This document shows positions 44,240 to 56,123 of a DNA stretch of 64,000 nucleotides, in pieces. A program made the position numbers and the translations under genes. Within the stretch, counting starts at the first letter, position 1. Each line of letters starts with the position of its first letter. The notes under the pieces were generated by a model. It saw only the letters and a list, made by a program, of their open reading frames with translations. It was not told where the DNA came from and searched no databases. Source of the DNA: Deinococcus radiotolerans (GTDB taxonomy: Bacteria > Deinococcota > Deinococci > Deinococcales > Deinococcaceae); the NCBI RefSeq assembly GCF_014647435.1, contig NZ_BMPE01000001.1, positions 1 to 64,000 of the forward strand. Reading direction: 5' to 3'.

Positions 44240-45340
44240 TCAGCCCAGCAGGCCCCCGGCTGAGGCGCGCACCACCTCGTGCGGGTCGTCCAGCAGCGGC
44301 CTGAGATGGCCCATCTCGCCCCACTGAGCCAGCGCCCAGGCCGCGGCCTCGCGCACCTCCCAGGCGGGGTCCTGCACGCCTGCCAGGAGCAGCGGCCAGC
44401 CCTGCGGCGCGCGGGTGTTCCCCAGGACCGTCAGCGCGTTGCGGGCCATGCCCTTGCGCCTCGGGCGCAGGAACGCGGTGCCCGCCCACTGCCGCTCGAA
44501 CTCCCGTTCACTGACGCCAAAAAAGCGGGTCAGGTCCGGGTGGGCCAGTTCCGGGTCCGGACGGAAGAGTCGCGCCAGCGGCCCAGCCTTCAGCGTCCAC
44601 GGGCAGACCTCGCTGCACACGTCACAGCCGAACAGCCACTCGCCCATCCCGGCGCGCAGCTCGGGCGGAACCGGCCCGCGGTGCTCGATGGTCAGGTACG
44701 ACACGCAGCGCCGCGCGTCGATCGCGCGGTCCGGGCCGATCGCGGCAGTGGGGCAGGCGGTCACGCAGCGCAGGCAGCGCCCACAGCGGTCCGGGTGGGC
44801 CTCCGCCGCGCCGGGGTGCGGCAGGTCGGTCAGCAGGACCGCCAGCGTCACGAACGCGCCCAGCTGCGTGCTGACCAGCATCCCGGACTTCCCGCGCCAG
44901 CCCAGGAACGCCCCGGACGCGAACAGCCGCTCCATGACCGGTCCGTGATCCACGTACCCGCGGGCGCGCACGCCCAGCCGCGCGGCCTCCGCCTCCAAGT
45001 GCGATAGGACCGGCTGGAGCTGGTCATGGTAGTCCGGCGTCCACGCGTAGCGGGCCACGCGGCCCACCCGCACGCCCCCCTCCGGCACGGGCGGTGTCGC
45101 GAACGCGTGCGACACGCCCAGCACGAGCACGCTCTGCACGCCCTCTAGGCGCTGGGAGGGATCGGCCCGCACCGGCAGCTGCCGCTCCAGGTAGCTCATG
45201 CCCGCGTGGCGCCCCGCCGCCAGCCACCCTGCGTACTCGTCCACCGCCGCGCGCGGCACCTGCGCCGGGGCCCACCCGACCGCGTCCGCCCCCAGGCTCA
45301 GGGCGAGGTCGTGCAGTTGGTCGTGGGGCGAGACGCTCAT
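44240..45340 (-). CDS. queG: Epoxyqueuosine reductase QueG
   Basis: A 366-residue enzyme for the last step of queuosine tRNA modification, reducing epoxyqueuosine with a cobalamin cofactor and two [4Fe-4S] clusters. Both ferredoxin motifs are visible: CGRCLRCVTACPT (about 186-198) and FGCDVCSEVCPW (about 237-248). The N-terminal YVDHGPVMERLFA and GWRGKSGMLVS belong to the cobalamin-binding reductase domain, and the C-terminus has HEAT-like repeats (DPAWEVREAAAWAL, DPHEVVRASA). It appears monocistronic. The length is typical of the family. Confidence 0.93.
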   Translation of the reverse strand: MSVSPHDQLHDLALSLGADAVGWAPAQVPRAAVDEYAGWLAAGRHAGMSYLERQLPVRADPSQRLEGVQSVLVLGVSHAFATPPVPEGGVRVGRVARYAWTPDYHDQLQPVLSHLEAEAARLGVRARGYVDHGPVMERLFASGAFLGWRGKSGMLVSTQLGAFVTLAVLLTDLPHPGAAEAHPDRCGRCLRCVTACPTAAIGPDRAIDARRCVSYLTIEHRGPVPPELRAGMGEWLFGCDVCSEVCPWTLKAGPLARLFRPDPELAHPDLTRFFGVSEREFERQWAGTAFLRPRRKGMARNALTVLGNTRAPQGWPLLLAGVQDPAWEVREAAAWALAQWGEMGHLRPLLDDPHEVVRASAGGLLG

Positions 45341-45423
45341 CGCCGCGCAGTATGCCGCGCCGCCCGCACCGGAAAGGGGAGAGGCCGCACCCTGACAGCG
45401 GCGCGGCCCCCTGCTGTTGTCCC

Positions 45424-46368
45424 TTACAGCGTCTCTTTCGCCAGCGCCCAGGCGCGTTCGAAGACCTCGCCGCGTTCAGGGCGGGCCATTACGCGCGCCA
45501 GCCCCTGCGCGAGGGTCATGCTGGGCACCGTGACCTCTGTGACGCGCTGCACGTCGTCCCAGTGGCAGGCGGCCAGGGCGATGTCGCCCTGCTCGGCCTT
45601 CAGGCTGAAGTGCACGCCGTCGCCGCGCAGCTCCACGCCGCACAGGTCGCCGTTCTCGCGCCCGCAGCGGCCCAGCCGGAAGTCCACGGTGCTCAGGTCC
45701 GTCCAGCCCAGCGTGCTCGCAATGAACCCCGCGAACAGCCGCGCGGGCAGGTCCTTCTTGCCGGCGTGCCGGACGGTCAGGTGTGTCACGCGCCCCAGCT
45801 GCCGCGCCGCGTCTGGCGAGTCGAACAGCTGCGCCAGCGCCTCGCGCCACCCGGCCGAGCGGCTCCAGCCCAGGTCCGCCAGCGCGTAGTGCCGGGAGGG
45901 TGGGACGTCCAGCGTCAGGCTGTCCACGATCACCTGATCGGCGATCTCGGTCAGTTCGGCCAGCAGCGTGCCCTCGGGGCGGCTGTCCGCGCCCCACCAG
46001 ACGTGGTTCACGGTCGCCGGGCGGATCAGCGGCAGGATCGCGCCCTGCAGCTGCTCGGGGCTGGCCTCCAGCGTCAGGCGTTCCACGTACAGCCCGCCCG
46101 ATTGAGGCACGAGCGCGGCGTGCACAGTCAGGTCGTCCGTGCCGTCCATGACACCGATGATCTGTCGCCCCGCGTACCGGCCCTCCAGGCCCGCGAGGGC
46201 CTCCTGCACGCGGCCCAAGTGCCGCTTCACGGTCAGGGCGATCATGTTGCCGGTGTAGGCGCGCGTCTCCACGTCCGTCTGCGCCCACAGTTCATCCAGG
46301 GTCGCCTGGGCCTTGCGGACGGTAGTGTCCACTGGCCCCAGCGATTTCAGGTCGGTCGCGTAGGTCAC
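45424..46368 (-). CDS. opcA: Glucose-6-phosphate dehydrogenase assembly protein OpcA
   Basis: A 314-residue OpcA, the partner needed for assembly or activation of Zwf in cyanobacteria and actinobacteria. Typical segments are [59 protein letters not shown] and [12 protein letters not shown]. It is the third gene of gnd-zwf-opcA, 16 nt after zwf, which confirms the assignment. It has no catalytic site of its own. Confidence 0.92.
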   Translation of the reverse strand: MTYATDLKSLGPVDTTVRKAQATLDELWAQTDVETRAYTGNMIALTVKRHLGRVQEALAGLEGRYAGRQIIGVMDGTDDLTVHAALVPQSGGLYVERLTLEASPEQLQGAILPLIRPATVNHVWWGADSRPEGTLLAELTEIADQVIVDSLTLDVPPSRHYALADLGWSRSAGWREALAQLFDSPDAARQLGRVTHLTVRHAGKKDLPARLFAGFIASTLGWTDLSTVDFRLGRCGRENGDLCGVELRGDGVHFSLKAEQGDIALAACHWDDVQRVTEVTVPSMTLAQGLARVMARPERGEVFERAWALAKETL

Positions 46369-46384
46369 GCCCTCACCTCCCGGG

Positions 46385-48192
<1,808 letters not shown>

Positions 48193-48196
<4 letters not shown>

Positions 48197-49263
48197 GCGT
48201 CACCCTTCACGCGCTGCTGGCCAGTCTCGCCCAGCTGTTCGGCGGCGCTCCCCTCGCCCGCGCTGGCCGTCTGGCCGATGTTCTCCGGCGCGGCCACCTT
48301 GGGGTGATCGCCGGGCGCCACCTCGGGCACCAGGCCCTCCTGGCGGGGGGATTCGATGGTCTTCACGGCGTGCCCGCCGAACGCGCGGCGCATCGCCGAG
48401 AGCATCTGCCCGGCGTAGCTGACCTCCTGCTGGCTGCGGAAGCGCATCTGCGTCGCCAGGGTGATCACGGGGGTCGGCACGCCCAGTTCTATGGAGTCGA
48501 TGATCGTCCAGCGGCCCTCGCCACTGTCCGCCACGTAGTCCGAGAGCTTCTCGAACTCGGCCTTGTTCTGCAGCGCCTCGGCGGTCAGGTCGAGCAGCCA
48601 GGAACGCACGACGCTGCCGTGCCGCCACAGTTCGGCAATCTGCGCCATGTCGAGGTTGAAGTCCTGATGCGCCTTCATCAGCTCGAAGCCCTCGGCGTAG
48701 GCCTGCATCATGCCGTACTCGATGCCGTTGTGGACCATCTTCACGTAGTGCCCGCTGCCTGCCGGGCCCATGCGGCCCCAGCCGCGGTCGGCGGCGGGCG
48801 CGAGCGCCTCGAAGGCGGGACGCAGGCGCTCGACGGCTTCCTCGGCGCCGCCGATCATCATGGCGTAGCCTTCCTTGAGGCCCCACACGCCGCCGGACGT
48901 GCCGACGTCCACGAAGTGAATCCCTTTGGCCCCGAGTTCCTCGGCGCGCCGGATGCTGTCCTTGTAGTTGCTGTTGCCGCCGTCGATGATGATGTCGCCG
49001 GGCGCGAGGCGCGTGGCGAGGTCGTCGATGACGCTCTGCGTGATCTTCCCGGCGGGGACCATGACCCACACGGCGCGGCTCCCCGGCTCGCCGAGTGCGG
49101 CGATCAGGTCGTCCATGCTGCGGGCACCGCGGGCGCCCTGCCGTTCGATCTGCGCGACGCTGTCCTCGCTGCGGTCGTAGCCGGTGACCTCAATGCCCCC
49201 CTGGGTAAGGCGCAGGACCATGTTGCCGCCCATCTTGCCCAGTCCGATCATGCCTAGTTTCAT
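48193..49263 (-). CDS. gnd: 6-phosphogluconate dehydrogenase, decarboxylating (short GndA type)
   Basis: A 356-residue enzyme making ribulose-5-phosphate, CO2 and NAD(P)H. The N-terminal dinucleotide motif is [15 protein letters not shown], the substrate motif is [17 protein letters not shown], and the catalytic region [19 protein letters not shown] contains the conserved Lys and Asn. It is of the short class (about 300-360 residues) seen in Gram-positives. The ATG at 49263 has GGGAGG 6 nt upstream; longer in-frame starts are composition artefacts. It is first in gnd-zwf-opcA. A candidate -10 TATAGT lies on the - strand at 49321-49316. Confidence 0.92.
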
Positions 49264-49436
49264 GGTTGTCCTCCCGGCATGGAAGCGCTTCCGGCCCCCA
49301 GCCTCAACGTGCTGCACTATACGTCCGCACCCGCGCGGGACGTCCAGGGCAGCCCCCCCGCCTTCACGCCGCATGAAGCAACCGTCAACCCCGCCCCCAC
49401 CCCGGACGCCGCGCACCTCCGTGAAAGGAGAGACCA

Positions 49437-49472
49437 ATGCCCGCCGGACGCAGTGCTACGCTCCGGACATGA
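49437..49472 (+). CDS. Possible 11-residue upstream ORF overlapping the mqnC start
   Basis: ATG at 49437, preceded by AAAGGAG about 8 nt upstream, encodes MPAGRSATLRT and stops at a TGA that overlaps the mqnC ATG (ATGA). If transcription starts upstream it could couple translation to mqnC. A TACGCT box just before mqnC offers the alternative of a leaderless transcript. Confidence 0.35.
   Translation: MPAGRSATLRT
49457..49462 (+). promoter_or_regulatory. -10 box TACGCT, leaderless-type promoter
   Basis: It ends 6 nt before the mqnC ATG at 49469. Confidence 0.5.
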
Positions 49473-50653
49473 CCGCACCCGCCCCCACCCCCGCAGCGGG
49501 CGACCTGCTGCCCCGCGCCGCGCGCGGCGAGCGCCTCCACCACGCCGAGATCGAGGCTCTGTACCACCAGCCTCTCCCGGACGTCGCCGCCGTCGCCCAC
49601 CACCTGCGCCTCCAACGGCGCGACCCCGACACCGTCACGTTCCTGATCGACCGGAACATCAACTACACCAACATCTGCAACGTCGGCTGCAACTTCTGCG
49701 CCTTCTATCGCACCCGCCGCCAGAAGGACAGCTACACCCTCGACTACGAGCAGATCAGCCACAAGATCCGCGAACTCGAAGCCGTGGGCGGCACCCGCAT
49801 CCTCCTCCAGGGCGGCGTGAACCCCGACCTGGGCCTGGACTACTACACAGGCCTGCTGCGCCACGTCAAGGCGCACCACCCCACCATCCGCATCGACGCC
49901 TTCAGCCCCGAAGAAGTCCTGTTCATGGAGAAAACCTTCGGCCTGAGTCTCGACGCGCTCCTCGACACGCTGATCGACGCGGGCCTCGACGGCCTGCCCG
50001 GCGCTGGCGGCGAGATCCTCGAAGACGACGTGCGCGCCAAGGCCGCCCCCGCCCGCATCCGCAGCGAGGACTGGTTCCGCATCATCGACGCCGCCCAGCG
50101 CAAGGGCCTGTACACTATTGCCACCATGGTCATCGGCTTCGGCGAAACCTACGCCCAGCGCGCCAGCCACCTCCTGAAAATCCGCGAGCAGCAGGACAAA
50201 GCCAACCGCGACTACGACGGCAACGGCTTCTCCGGCTTCGCCATGTGGACCCTCCAGACCGAACACACCCGCCTGCACGGTAAGGCCCCCGGCGCCACCG
50301 CGCACGAGTACCTCCAGCAGCTCGCCATCGCCCGCATCGCGCTGGACAACATCCCCAACATCCAGGCGTCCTGGCCCGCGCAGGGCTTCAAAGTCGGACA
50401 GGCCGCGCTGTACTACGGCGCGAACGATCTCGGGTCAACCATGCTCGAGGAGAACGTCGTCTCCGCCGCCGCCGGCCACGACCGCCACCAGGCAACCGTA
50501 CGCGAACTGATCCGCATCGCCGTGGACGCCGGCTTCACCCCCGCCATCCGCAACAGCCGCTTCCAGATCATCGACTGGCCCGACGCGCAGGCCATCCTGA
50601 ACCGCGCCCCGGAGAACCCCGAAGGCGACCGCGCCGTCGGCTCAGCAGGCTGA
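49469..50653 (+). CDS. mqnC: Cyclic dehypoxanthinyl futalosine synthase (radical SAM)
   Basis: A 394-residue radical SAM enzyme of the futalosine pathway of menaquinone synthesis, forming cyclic DHFL. The cluster motif is CNVGCNFCAFYR (CxxxCxxC, about residues 69-80) after NINYTNI. MqnC-specific segments are RILLQGGVNPDLGLDYYTGL, IDAFSPEEVLFM, GLPGAGGEIL and MVIGFGET. The close relative MqnE differs in the GGVNPD region, so MqnC is preferred. The ATG at 49469 is chosen over the long upstream open frame from the -10 box and the homology start. Confidence 0.9.
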   Translation: MTAPAPTPAAGDLLPRAARGERLHHAEIEALYHQPLPDVAAVAHHLRLQRRDPDTVTFLIDRNINYTNICNVGCNFCAFYRTRRQKDSYTLDYEQISHKIRELEAVGGTRILLQGGVNPDLGLDYYTGLLRHVKAHHPTIRIDAFSPEEVLFMEKTFGLSLDALLDTLIDAGLDGLPGAGGEILEDDVRAKAAPARIRSEDWFRIIDAAQRKGLYTIATMVIGFGETYAQRASHLLKIREQQDKANRDYDGNGFSGFAMWTLQTEHTRLHGKAPGATAHEYLQQLAIARIALDNIPNIQASWPAQGFKVGQAALYYGANDLGSTMLEENVVSAAAGHDRHQATVRELIRIAVDAGFTPAIRNSRFQIIDWPDAQAILNRAPENPEGDRAVGSAG

Positions 50654-50804
50654 ACCCTGGAACACAGCCGGGGCGGCTCCCCCCACATATGCAGGCCGGG
50701 GCCTAGTGGCCCGACCAGCCCGCAGAATAGGAGGGAGTGACCGCGAGACCCTGTCCCTCACTCGCCCACGCCACGCTGCTCCCGTGCGCCCGGAGGACCG
50801 CGCT

Positions 50805-51167
50805 GTGCCCGCCCTGGCCTTCATCTTCTGCGAAACCCGCCCCCACCCCACGACCACGCCCACCGAGTGGACCGGCGAGGCGCGCCTGCTCCTCGACCCG
50901 CCGCGCGACCTGCTGGATGCCCTGCACGCCGCCGACCTGCACGACCTCGGCCACCCCGACGACCTCAGCGTGCAGGTCAGCGCCGAGACGCTGTTCGAGG
51001 ACGGCCAGATCACCGGGCGCACCACCCTGAACGCCGCGGACCTCGCCACCCTCACCGCGCACCTGCCCGACCCCCACCACGCCCGCCTGCTCGCCTGGGC
51101 GGCCTTCGCCTACGCCTTCGAAAGGCAGGGCAACGAGGCCCGGTTCATCATGTGGTTCGTGGAATAA
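50805..51167 (+). CDS. Hypothetical protein
   Basis: A 120-residue protein from a GTG at 50805 (PALAFIFCETRP...). The frame is open back to 50706 with GTG alternatives, so the start is uncertain. It is Leu/Ala/Asp-rich, with ARLLLDPPRDLLDALHAADL and a hydrophobic C-terminus LLAWAAFAYAFERQGNEARF; there is no signal peptide. The third-position GC is typical of local genes, which supports coding. I cannot name a family. It follows mqnC by 150 bp without obvious functional linkage. Confidence 0.5.
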   Translation: MPALAFIFCETRPHPTTTPTEWTGEARLLLDPPRDLLDALHAADLHDLGHPDDLSVQVSAETLFEDGQITGRTTLNAADLATLTAHLPDPHHARLLAWAAFAYAFERQGNEARFIMWFVE

Positions 51168-51271
51168 CCCCCACGGATCAGGGGCACCGCACCACAACGC
51201 GCTGAAATGTTGTGGACTGTCGCTGATGAATCGGGCCGAGCGCCGGCTCAGCGCGCTGGGCCCGCCGCACC

Positions 51272-51304
51272 TCAATAAAATGATCCCGCCACGCACAGGC
51301 GGGA
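51272..51304 (-). terminator. Intrinsic terminator of the gene at 51333-51608
   Basis: On the - strand, TCCCGCC (51304-51298) pairs with GGCGGGA (51290-51284), followed by TCATTTTATT. Confidence 0.7.
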
Positions 51305-51332
51305 CCATCTGCAACAGCAGCTATTCAGCGCT

Positions 51333-51608
51333 TCACGCCGCGCCAGGAAGGTCGGTGGCCCCACCACCCGGCAGGGCGCCGTCCAGCTGCACCCGCCGGG
51401 CCATATCTTCAAGGACTTCCCCGTACAGACTCGCGCTGAGTCTGGGCAGCCACGCCAGCTCAAGCGTGATGTCCCCCAGGTCCCGGTGCACGCTCCGGTG
51501 CTGCCAGCCCGGGCCTTCAGCGTCCAGCACGAACTGCGCGGACTGCACGAGAATCCTCACGCGGCCCTCTGCCGTCCGCGTATCACTGAAGTGACGGGTG
51601 ACATTCAT
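51333..51608 (-). CDS. Hypothetical protein
   Basis: A 91-residue protein beginning MNVTRHFSDTRTAEGRVRIL. The ATG at 51608 has TATCCT 6 nt upstream, a leaderless-type promoter that fixes the start; the frame is open further upstream. The body (VQSAQFVLDAEGPGWQHRSV, DITLELAWLPRLSASLYGE) predicts alternating strands and a helix with no known motif. A hairpin with a T-rich tail follows. It is monocistronic and its function is unknown. Confidence 0.6.
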   Translation of the reverse strand: MNVTRHFSDTRTAEGRVRILVQSAQFVLDAEGPGWQHRSVHRDLGDITLELAWLPRLSASLYGEVLEDMARRVQLDGALPGGGATDLPGAA

Positions 51609-51737
51609 GGCCCCAGGATACGCAGCGCCCCTGACGAGATTCATACGCCAAAGTGATGATGGGCTGACTGCCCAGCCGGTGCATGAAGCATGGAGAGTGC
51701 CCATGCTGCTCAGGCGCTCCCCATGCTCGTTCCCGCG

Positions 51738-54494
51738 TTACTTGATCAGAGAGATGGACGCCGTGCCGCTGTAATCCTCGCTCCAGACGGCGAGCGTGCC
51801 ACCATCTGCATTCAGGGCCGCGCCCCTGACGTTCAAGAGCGAGATGAACGTGCTGATGGGCTTGGCCCCGCCGGTTTCCAGGCGGTAGACGCCAGAAGTG
51901 TCCCGCCCCCACAGCGTCGAGGTGTTCTTGCGGTCAAAGCCAAGCAACTCGCCGGTGCTGATGCCGTCAAACTGCGTGACGGTACCGTCACTGTTCACGC
52001 GGCTCAGGGCGCCGTATGCGGACAGCCACAGGGTGCCGTTGTCGCTGATGGCGGCGCTGCTGGCGGGCACGGTGGTTTCGACCTTCGTGGCCTGCTGCGT
52101 GGTTGTCTCAATCCGGTAGATGCCGCCGGGGTACCCGGGCACGATGAGCGCGAGCTGCTGCCGGTTCGGGCTGAAGAAGAAGTTCTGGTTCCCGTAGAAC
52201 GACCCCGCCGAGCCCAGGTTCAGGTTGACGGGTGTGATCTCTCCGGTCGCGGTCGTCCAGGTGTTCAGGGAGGATGTGACGGCTCCCGCGCTGTAGGTGC
52301 TGCGCACGAACCACACGCGGCCCTGACTGTCCGTGGTGTTGCTCATGGTCTGCACACTGCCCAGCTGAGGGGTGGGCAGTGTGGTGACGGCCCCCTCATC
52401 GGACACCAGCGTGGCCACATCCTGGCCGAGCACCAACACGCCTCCGTCGGTTTGAATGAAGCGCGGGCTGGAGTATCCCGACGTTGGCGCTGACACGCTT
52501 GTCAGCGCCTGCCCACTGGCGCTCACGCGGGTCACTTTGATCCGGTACTGGTTTGTGGCGCTGTCGAATGCGCCGTCCGTGGCGACCCACGCACCTGCAG
52601 TGGCCTGCGTGACCCCCAGCACCGCACCTGACACAGGAAGGCTGGCACGGGCAGGGCGGACACTCAGAGTCGCTGTCGGGGAGCTGTACTGGCCCAGATC
52701 TGGGCTGCTCACCTTGATGGTCGAGTTGCCCAGCGCCGCGTCGACGCTGGCCTGCACGGGCACCATGACCTGAGTGGACGCGCCTGGCGTGACCACGACG
52801 GTCTTGGGCGTAGCGGTCACGCCAGCTGGCAGGTCGGTCAGGGTGACGGTGGTGGAGCCGCTGAAGCCGTTGCTGGTGGAGACCGTGACGGGGACGCTGG
52901 CCGACTCACCCTGAGAGACAGAGAGCCCGTAGCCACTGAATGACAGGTTGACGGTAGGGGCATTCACGGTCAGTTTCCCTGAAGCGCTCGCGGACTTGTC
53001 AGCGCTGGTCGCCGTGACGGTGATCGGATACGTGCCGGGTTTCACGCTTCCGTCTCCAACGACCTTCAGGGTGACGTACGACGCCCCATTCAGGTTGGTC
53101 GTGACGGGCTGAGTACTGAGTCCGGCAGGCAGGCCTGAGAGGGTGTACGTGACGCTTCCCGAGTAGTTGCCAATGCTGGATGCGTACACGTAGACGTCCT
53201 GCGAGCCGCTGGGATACATCTGGACGTCCGGTGGGGAGAGCATGATTGACAGGCCCGGCCGGGTGACGCTCACGCTGCTGTAGCCACCGCCCACCTGTTT
53301 GCCCGCCGCGTCCCGCGCCACGATCTGGAACGGCGTACCGCTCAGGTTACCCTCGCCGCTGTAATGGAAGGTCAGCGTGGTATCGAGGCGCTGCGGATTC
53401 AGACCCAGACGGCCCAGGTACGTGGCCGTCGCTCGTGCGTCCTGGCTGGTCAGGGTGGCCGCCGTCAGGTTGACAGTCTTGGGTTCAATGGTGAGGCCGG
53501 GCAGGTCGGTGCTCAGGCTGATCTGGCCGGTGTAACCGCCGTCCTGGTAGATCCGCGCTGCGACAGAAACGTCTGCGTCAGAGGTGAAATCGACCGAGCT
53601 GGCCAGGGTGATATTGACCTCTGGCGATGCCCGCACAGCTTTCAGGACGCTACGCGCGCCGCTGCCAAGGGTTTTGATCGTCAGTTGATCGTTGCTGCCG
53701 GCGTACTCCACGGCGTTCCAGCCCGCGGTCAGGTTCACATCCAGGCTTACGGTGCCGGTGCTGCCGTCCGGAAACGTGCAGGTGAGCTTTCCTTTCACGG
53801 TCGCGGCGCTGTCACTGTACAGGCGGGCCACCTGGCTGCCGCTCACAGTGCCTCCCGCCACGAGCTGTTCAGTCACCGTGCCCAGGTAATCCACCTTCGA
53901 ACTCAGGAGGGTGACCTCTGAGAACAGCGCGATACTTGGATTGGCGCTCTGAGTGCCCGTAAACTGGCACGAGTCGAGGTTTCCTGTCGGCAACAACTGG
54001 AAGAGGCTGGCGGGAGCCTTGGTCAGGGACAGATCGAGTGCGCCATTGGTCACGGCACTTTTGTTGTTGATCTCCACCTCCGAGCCCTGACTCAGGACAC
54101 TGATCGCAGCGCCGGTTGGGAGGTCACTGACTGGTCCCTGAATTCGGGTCGGCTGCACCGCAGTGCCAGGCATGACCTTGTACTCGACGGTGATCGTCTT
54201 GCTGGCGTCCAACGTGACGGTCTGTGGCGTGGGGGTCACATACCCGTTCACAGTGCCGGCTTCAACTTTCACAGTGGTGCCCGGTGTGAGATTGGTGAAG
54301 ACCTTGCTGCCATCAAGTGTGCCGTCGAACAGTGTCGCGCCAGAGCCGGCGTTGGTGACCTTGATGGGCGCGCTGCTGACCCCATTCAATGCAACGGTCA
54401 GGCTGACGGATGCGGCGGGTGGGGCGGGCTGCGGGCAGGCCGTGAGCAGCACGGTCAGGCCAAGCATGGCGGTCGGAAGCTGAAGACGTTTCAT
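51738..54494 (-). CDS. Large Ig-like repeat lipoprotein with propeller-like C-terminus
   Basis: A 918-residue exported lipoprotein: the signal peptide ends in lipobox LTAC (Cys about residue 20), followed by a Pro-rich spacer. A short PEGA/CNA-like unit (VSLTVALNGVSSAPIKVTNA) leads into several Ig/PKD-like repeats around 320-610, with recurring phrases LSGLPAGLSTQPVTTNLNG and VTLTDLPAGVTATPKTVVVT. The last 300 residues contain short repeats with Trp-Ser/Val-Trp strands (SSLNTWTTATGEI, GTLWLSAYGALSRVNSDGTV) like a beta-propeller or sugar-binding surface domain. It is probably a cell-surface structural or adhesion protein. It stands alone, diverging from the leu leader. Confidence 0.72.
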   Translation of the reverse strand: MKRLQLPTAMLGLTVLLTACPQPAPPAASVSLTVALNGVSSAPIKVTNAGSGATLFDGTLDGSKVFTNLTPGTTVKVEAGTVNGYVTPTPQTVTLDASKTITVEYKVMPGTAVQPTRIQGPVSDLPTGAAISVLSQGSEVEINNKSAVTNGALDLSLTKAPASLFQLLPTGNLDSCQFTGTQSANPSIALFSEVTLLSSKVDYLGTVTEQLVAGGTVSGSQVARLYSDSAATVKGKLTCTFPDGSTGTVSLDVNLTAGWNAVEYAGSNDQLTIKTLGSGARSVLKAVRASPEVNITLASSVDFTSDADVSVAARIYQDGGYTGQISLSTDLPGLTIEPKTVNLTAATLTSQDARATATYLGRLGLNPQRLDTTLTFHYSGEGNLSGTPFQIVARDAAGKQVGGGYSSVSVTRPGLSIMLSPPDVQMYPSGSQDVYVYASSIGNYSGSVTYTLSGLPAGLSTQPVTTNLNGASYVTLKVVGDGSVKPGTYPITVTATSADKSASASGKLTVNAPTVNLSFSGYGLSVSQGESASVPVTVSTSNGFSGSTTVTLTDLPAGVTATPKTVVVTPGASTQVMVPVQASVDAALGNSTIKVSSPDLGQYSSPTATLSVRPARASLPVSGAVLGVTQATAGAWVATDGAFDSATNQYRIKVTRVSASGQALTSVSAPTSGYSSPRFIQTDGGVLVLGQDVATLVSDEGAVTTLPTPQLGSVQTMSNTTDSQGRVWFVRSTYSAGAVTSSLNTWTTATGEITPVNLNLGSAGSFYGNQNFFFSPNRQQLALIVPGYPGGIYRIETTTQQATKVETTVPASSAAISDNGTLWLSAYGALSRVNSDGTVTQFDGISTGELLGFDRKNTSTLWGRDTSGVYRLETGGAKPISTFISLLNVRGAALNADGGTLAVWSEDYSGTASISLIK

Positions 54495-54644
54495 AATCGC
54501 TCAGAATTCTAATGCCTTGATCTTGAATAGGTTGCCGCAGATGACGTTTGTCAGAGTGAAGAACTTCACGTGAAGGCATTCCCGGACTCCTCTTTTTTGC
54601 TCGGCCCGTCTACACACCTGCGAGCCGCGTGCCTGGGCCTCCCG
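54495..54644. other. Divergent promoter region between the Ig-like lipoprotein and leu leader
   Basis: There is no gene. The AT-rich part (54495-54600) probably serves the leftward lipoprotein gene, and the GC-rich part leads to the leuL promoter. No clear -35 box is seen. Confidence 0.35.
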
Positions 54645-54650
54645 TAGACT
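54645..54650 (+). promoter_or_regulatory. -10 box TAGACT of the leu leader
   Basis: It ends 6 nt before the ATG of the leader peptide at 54657, so the leader peptide is probably translated from a leaderless mRNA. Confidence 0.6.
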
Positions 54651-54656
54651 CCGGGC

Positions 54657-54722
54657 ATGTTCAACTTCTCACGACGACAGGGTGCGCCCACTGCGGTGCT
54701 TCTTCTTCGTTGGGGGCGTTGA
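54657..54722 (+). CDS. leuL: Leucine leader peptide (attenuation)
   Basis: A 21-residue ORF, MFNFSRRQGAPTAVLLLRWGR. Codons 14-17 are GTG-CTT-CTT-CTT, one Val and three consecutive Leu. CTT is a strikingly uncommon choice in a genome that prefers CTG and CTC, as expected for a sensor of charged tRNA-Leu. It lies 78 nt upstream of leuC and just before mutually exclusive RNA pairings (54684-54689 with 54714-54719; 54712-54719 with 54745-54752; 54746-54754 with 54768-54776). Stalling at Leu codons would favour the middle pairing and prevent the terminator. Confidence 0.75.
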   Translation: MFNFSRRQGAPTAVLLLRWGR

Positions 54723-54745
54723 GCGCAGCCCAGCGTTCACCTGCA

Positions 54746-54776
54746 CGCCCCCGGAAGCGAGAAGCGACCGGGGGCG
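54746..54776 (+). terminator. Attenuator hairpin of the leu operon
   Basis: 9-bp stem CGCCCCCGG/CCGGGGGCG with a 13-nt loop, then CGTTTATC. Its left arm can instead pair with GGGGGCGT at 54712-54719 directly after the leader's Leu codons (antiterminator). Confidence 0.7.
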
Positions 54777-54800
54777 CGTTTATCTGGGGGAGGTTTCATC

Positions 54801-56087
<1,287 letters not shown>

Positions 56088-56123
56088 GCGGCCGCGACCC
56101 AAAGTCAAGGGGAGGAGAGAAGC

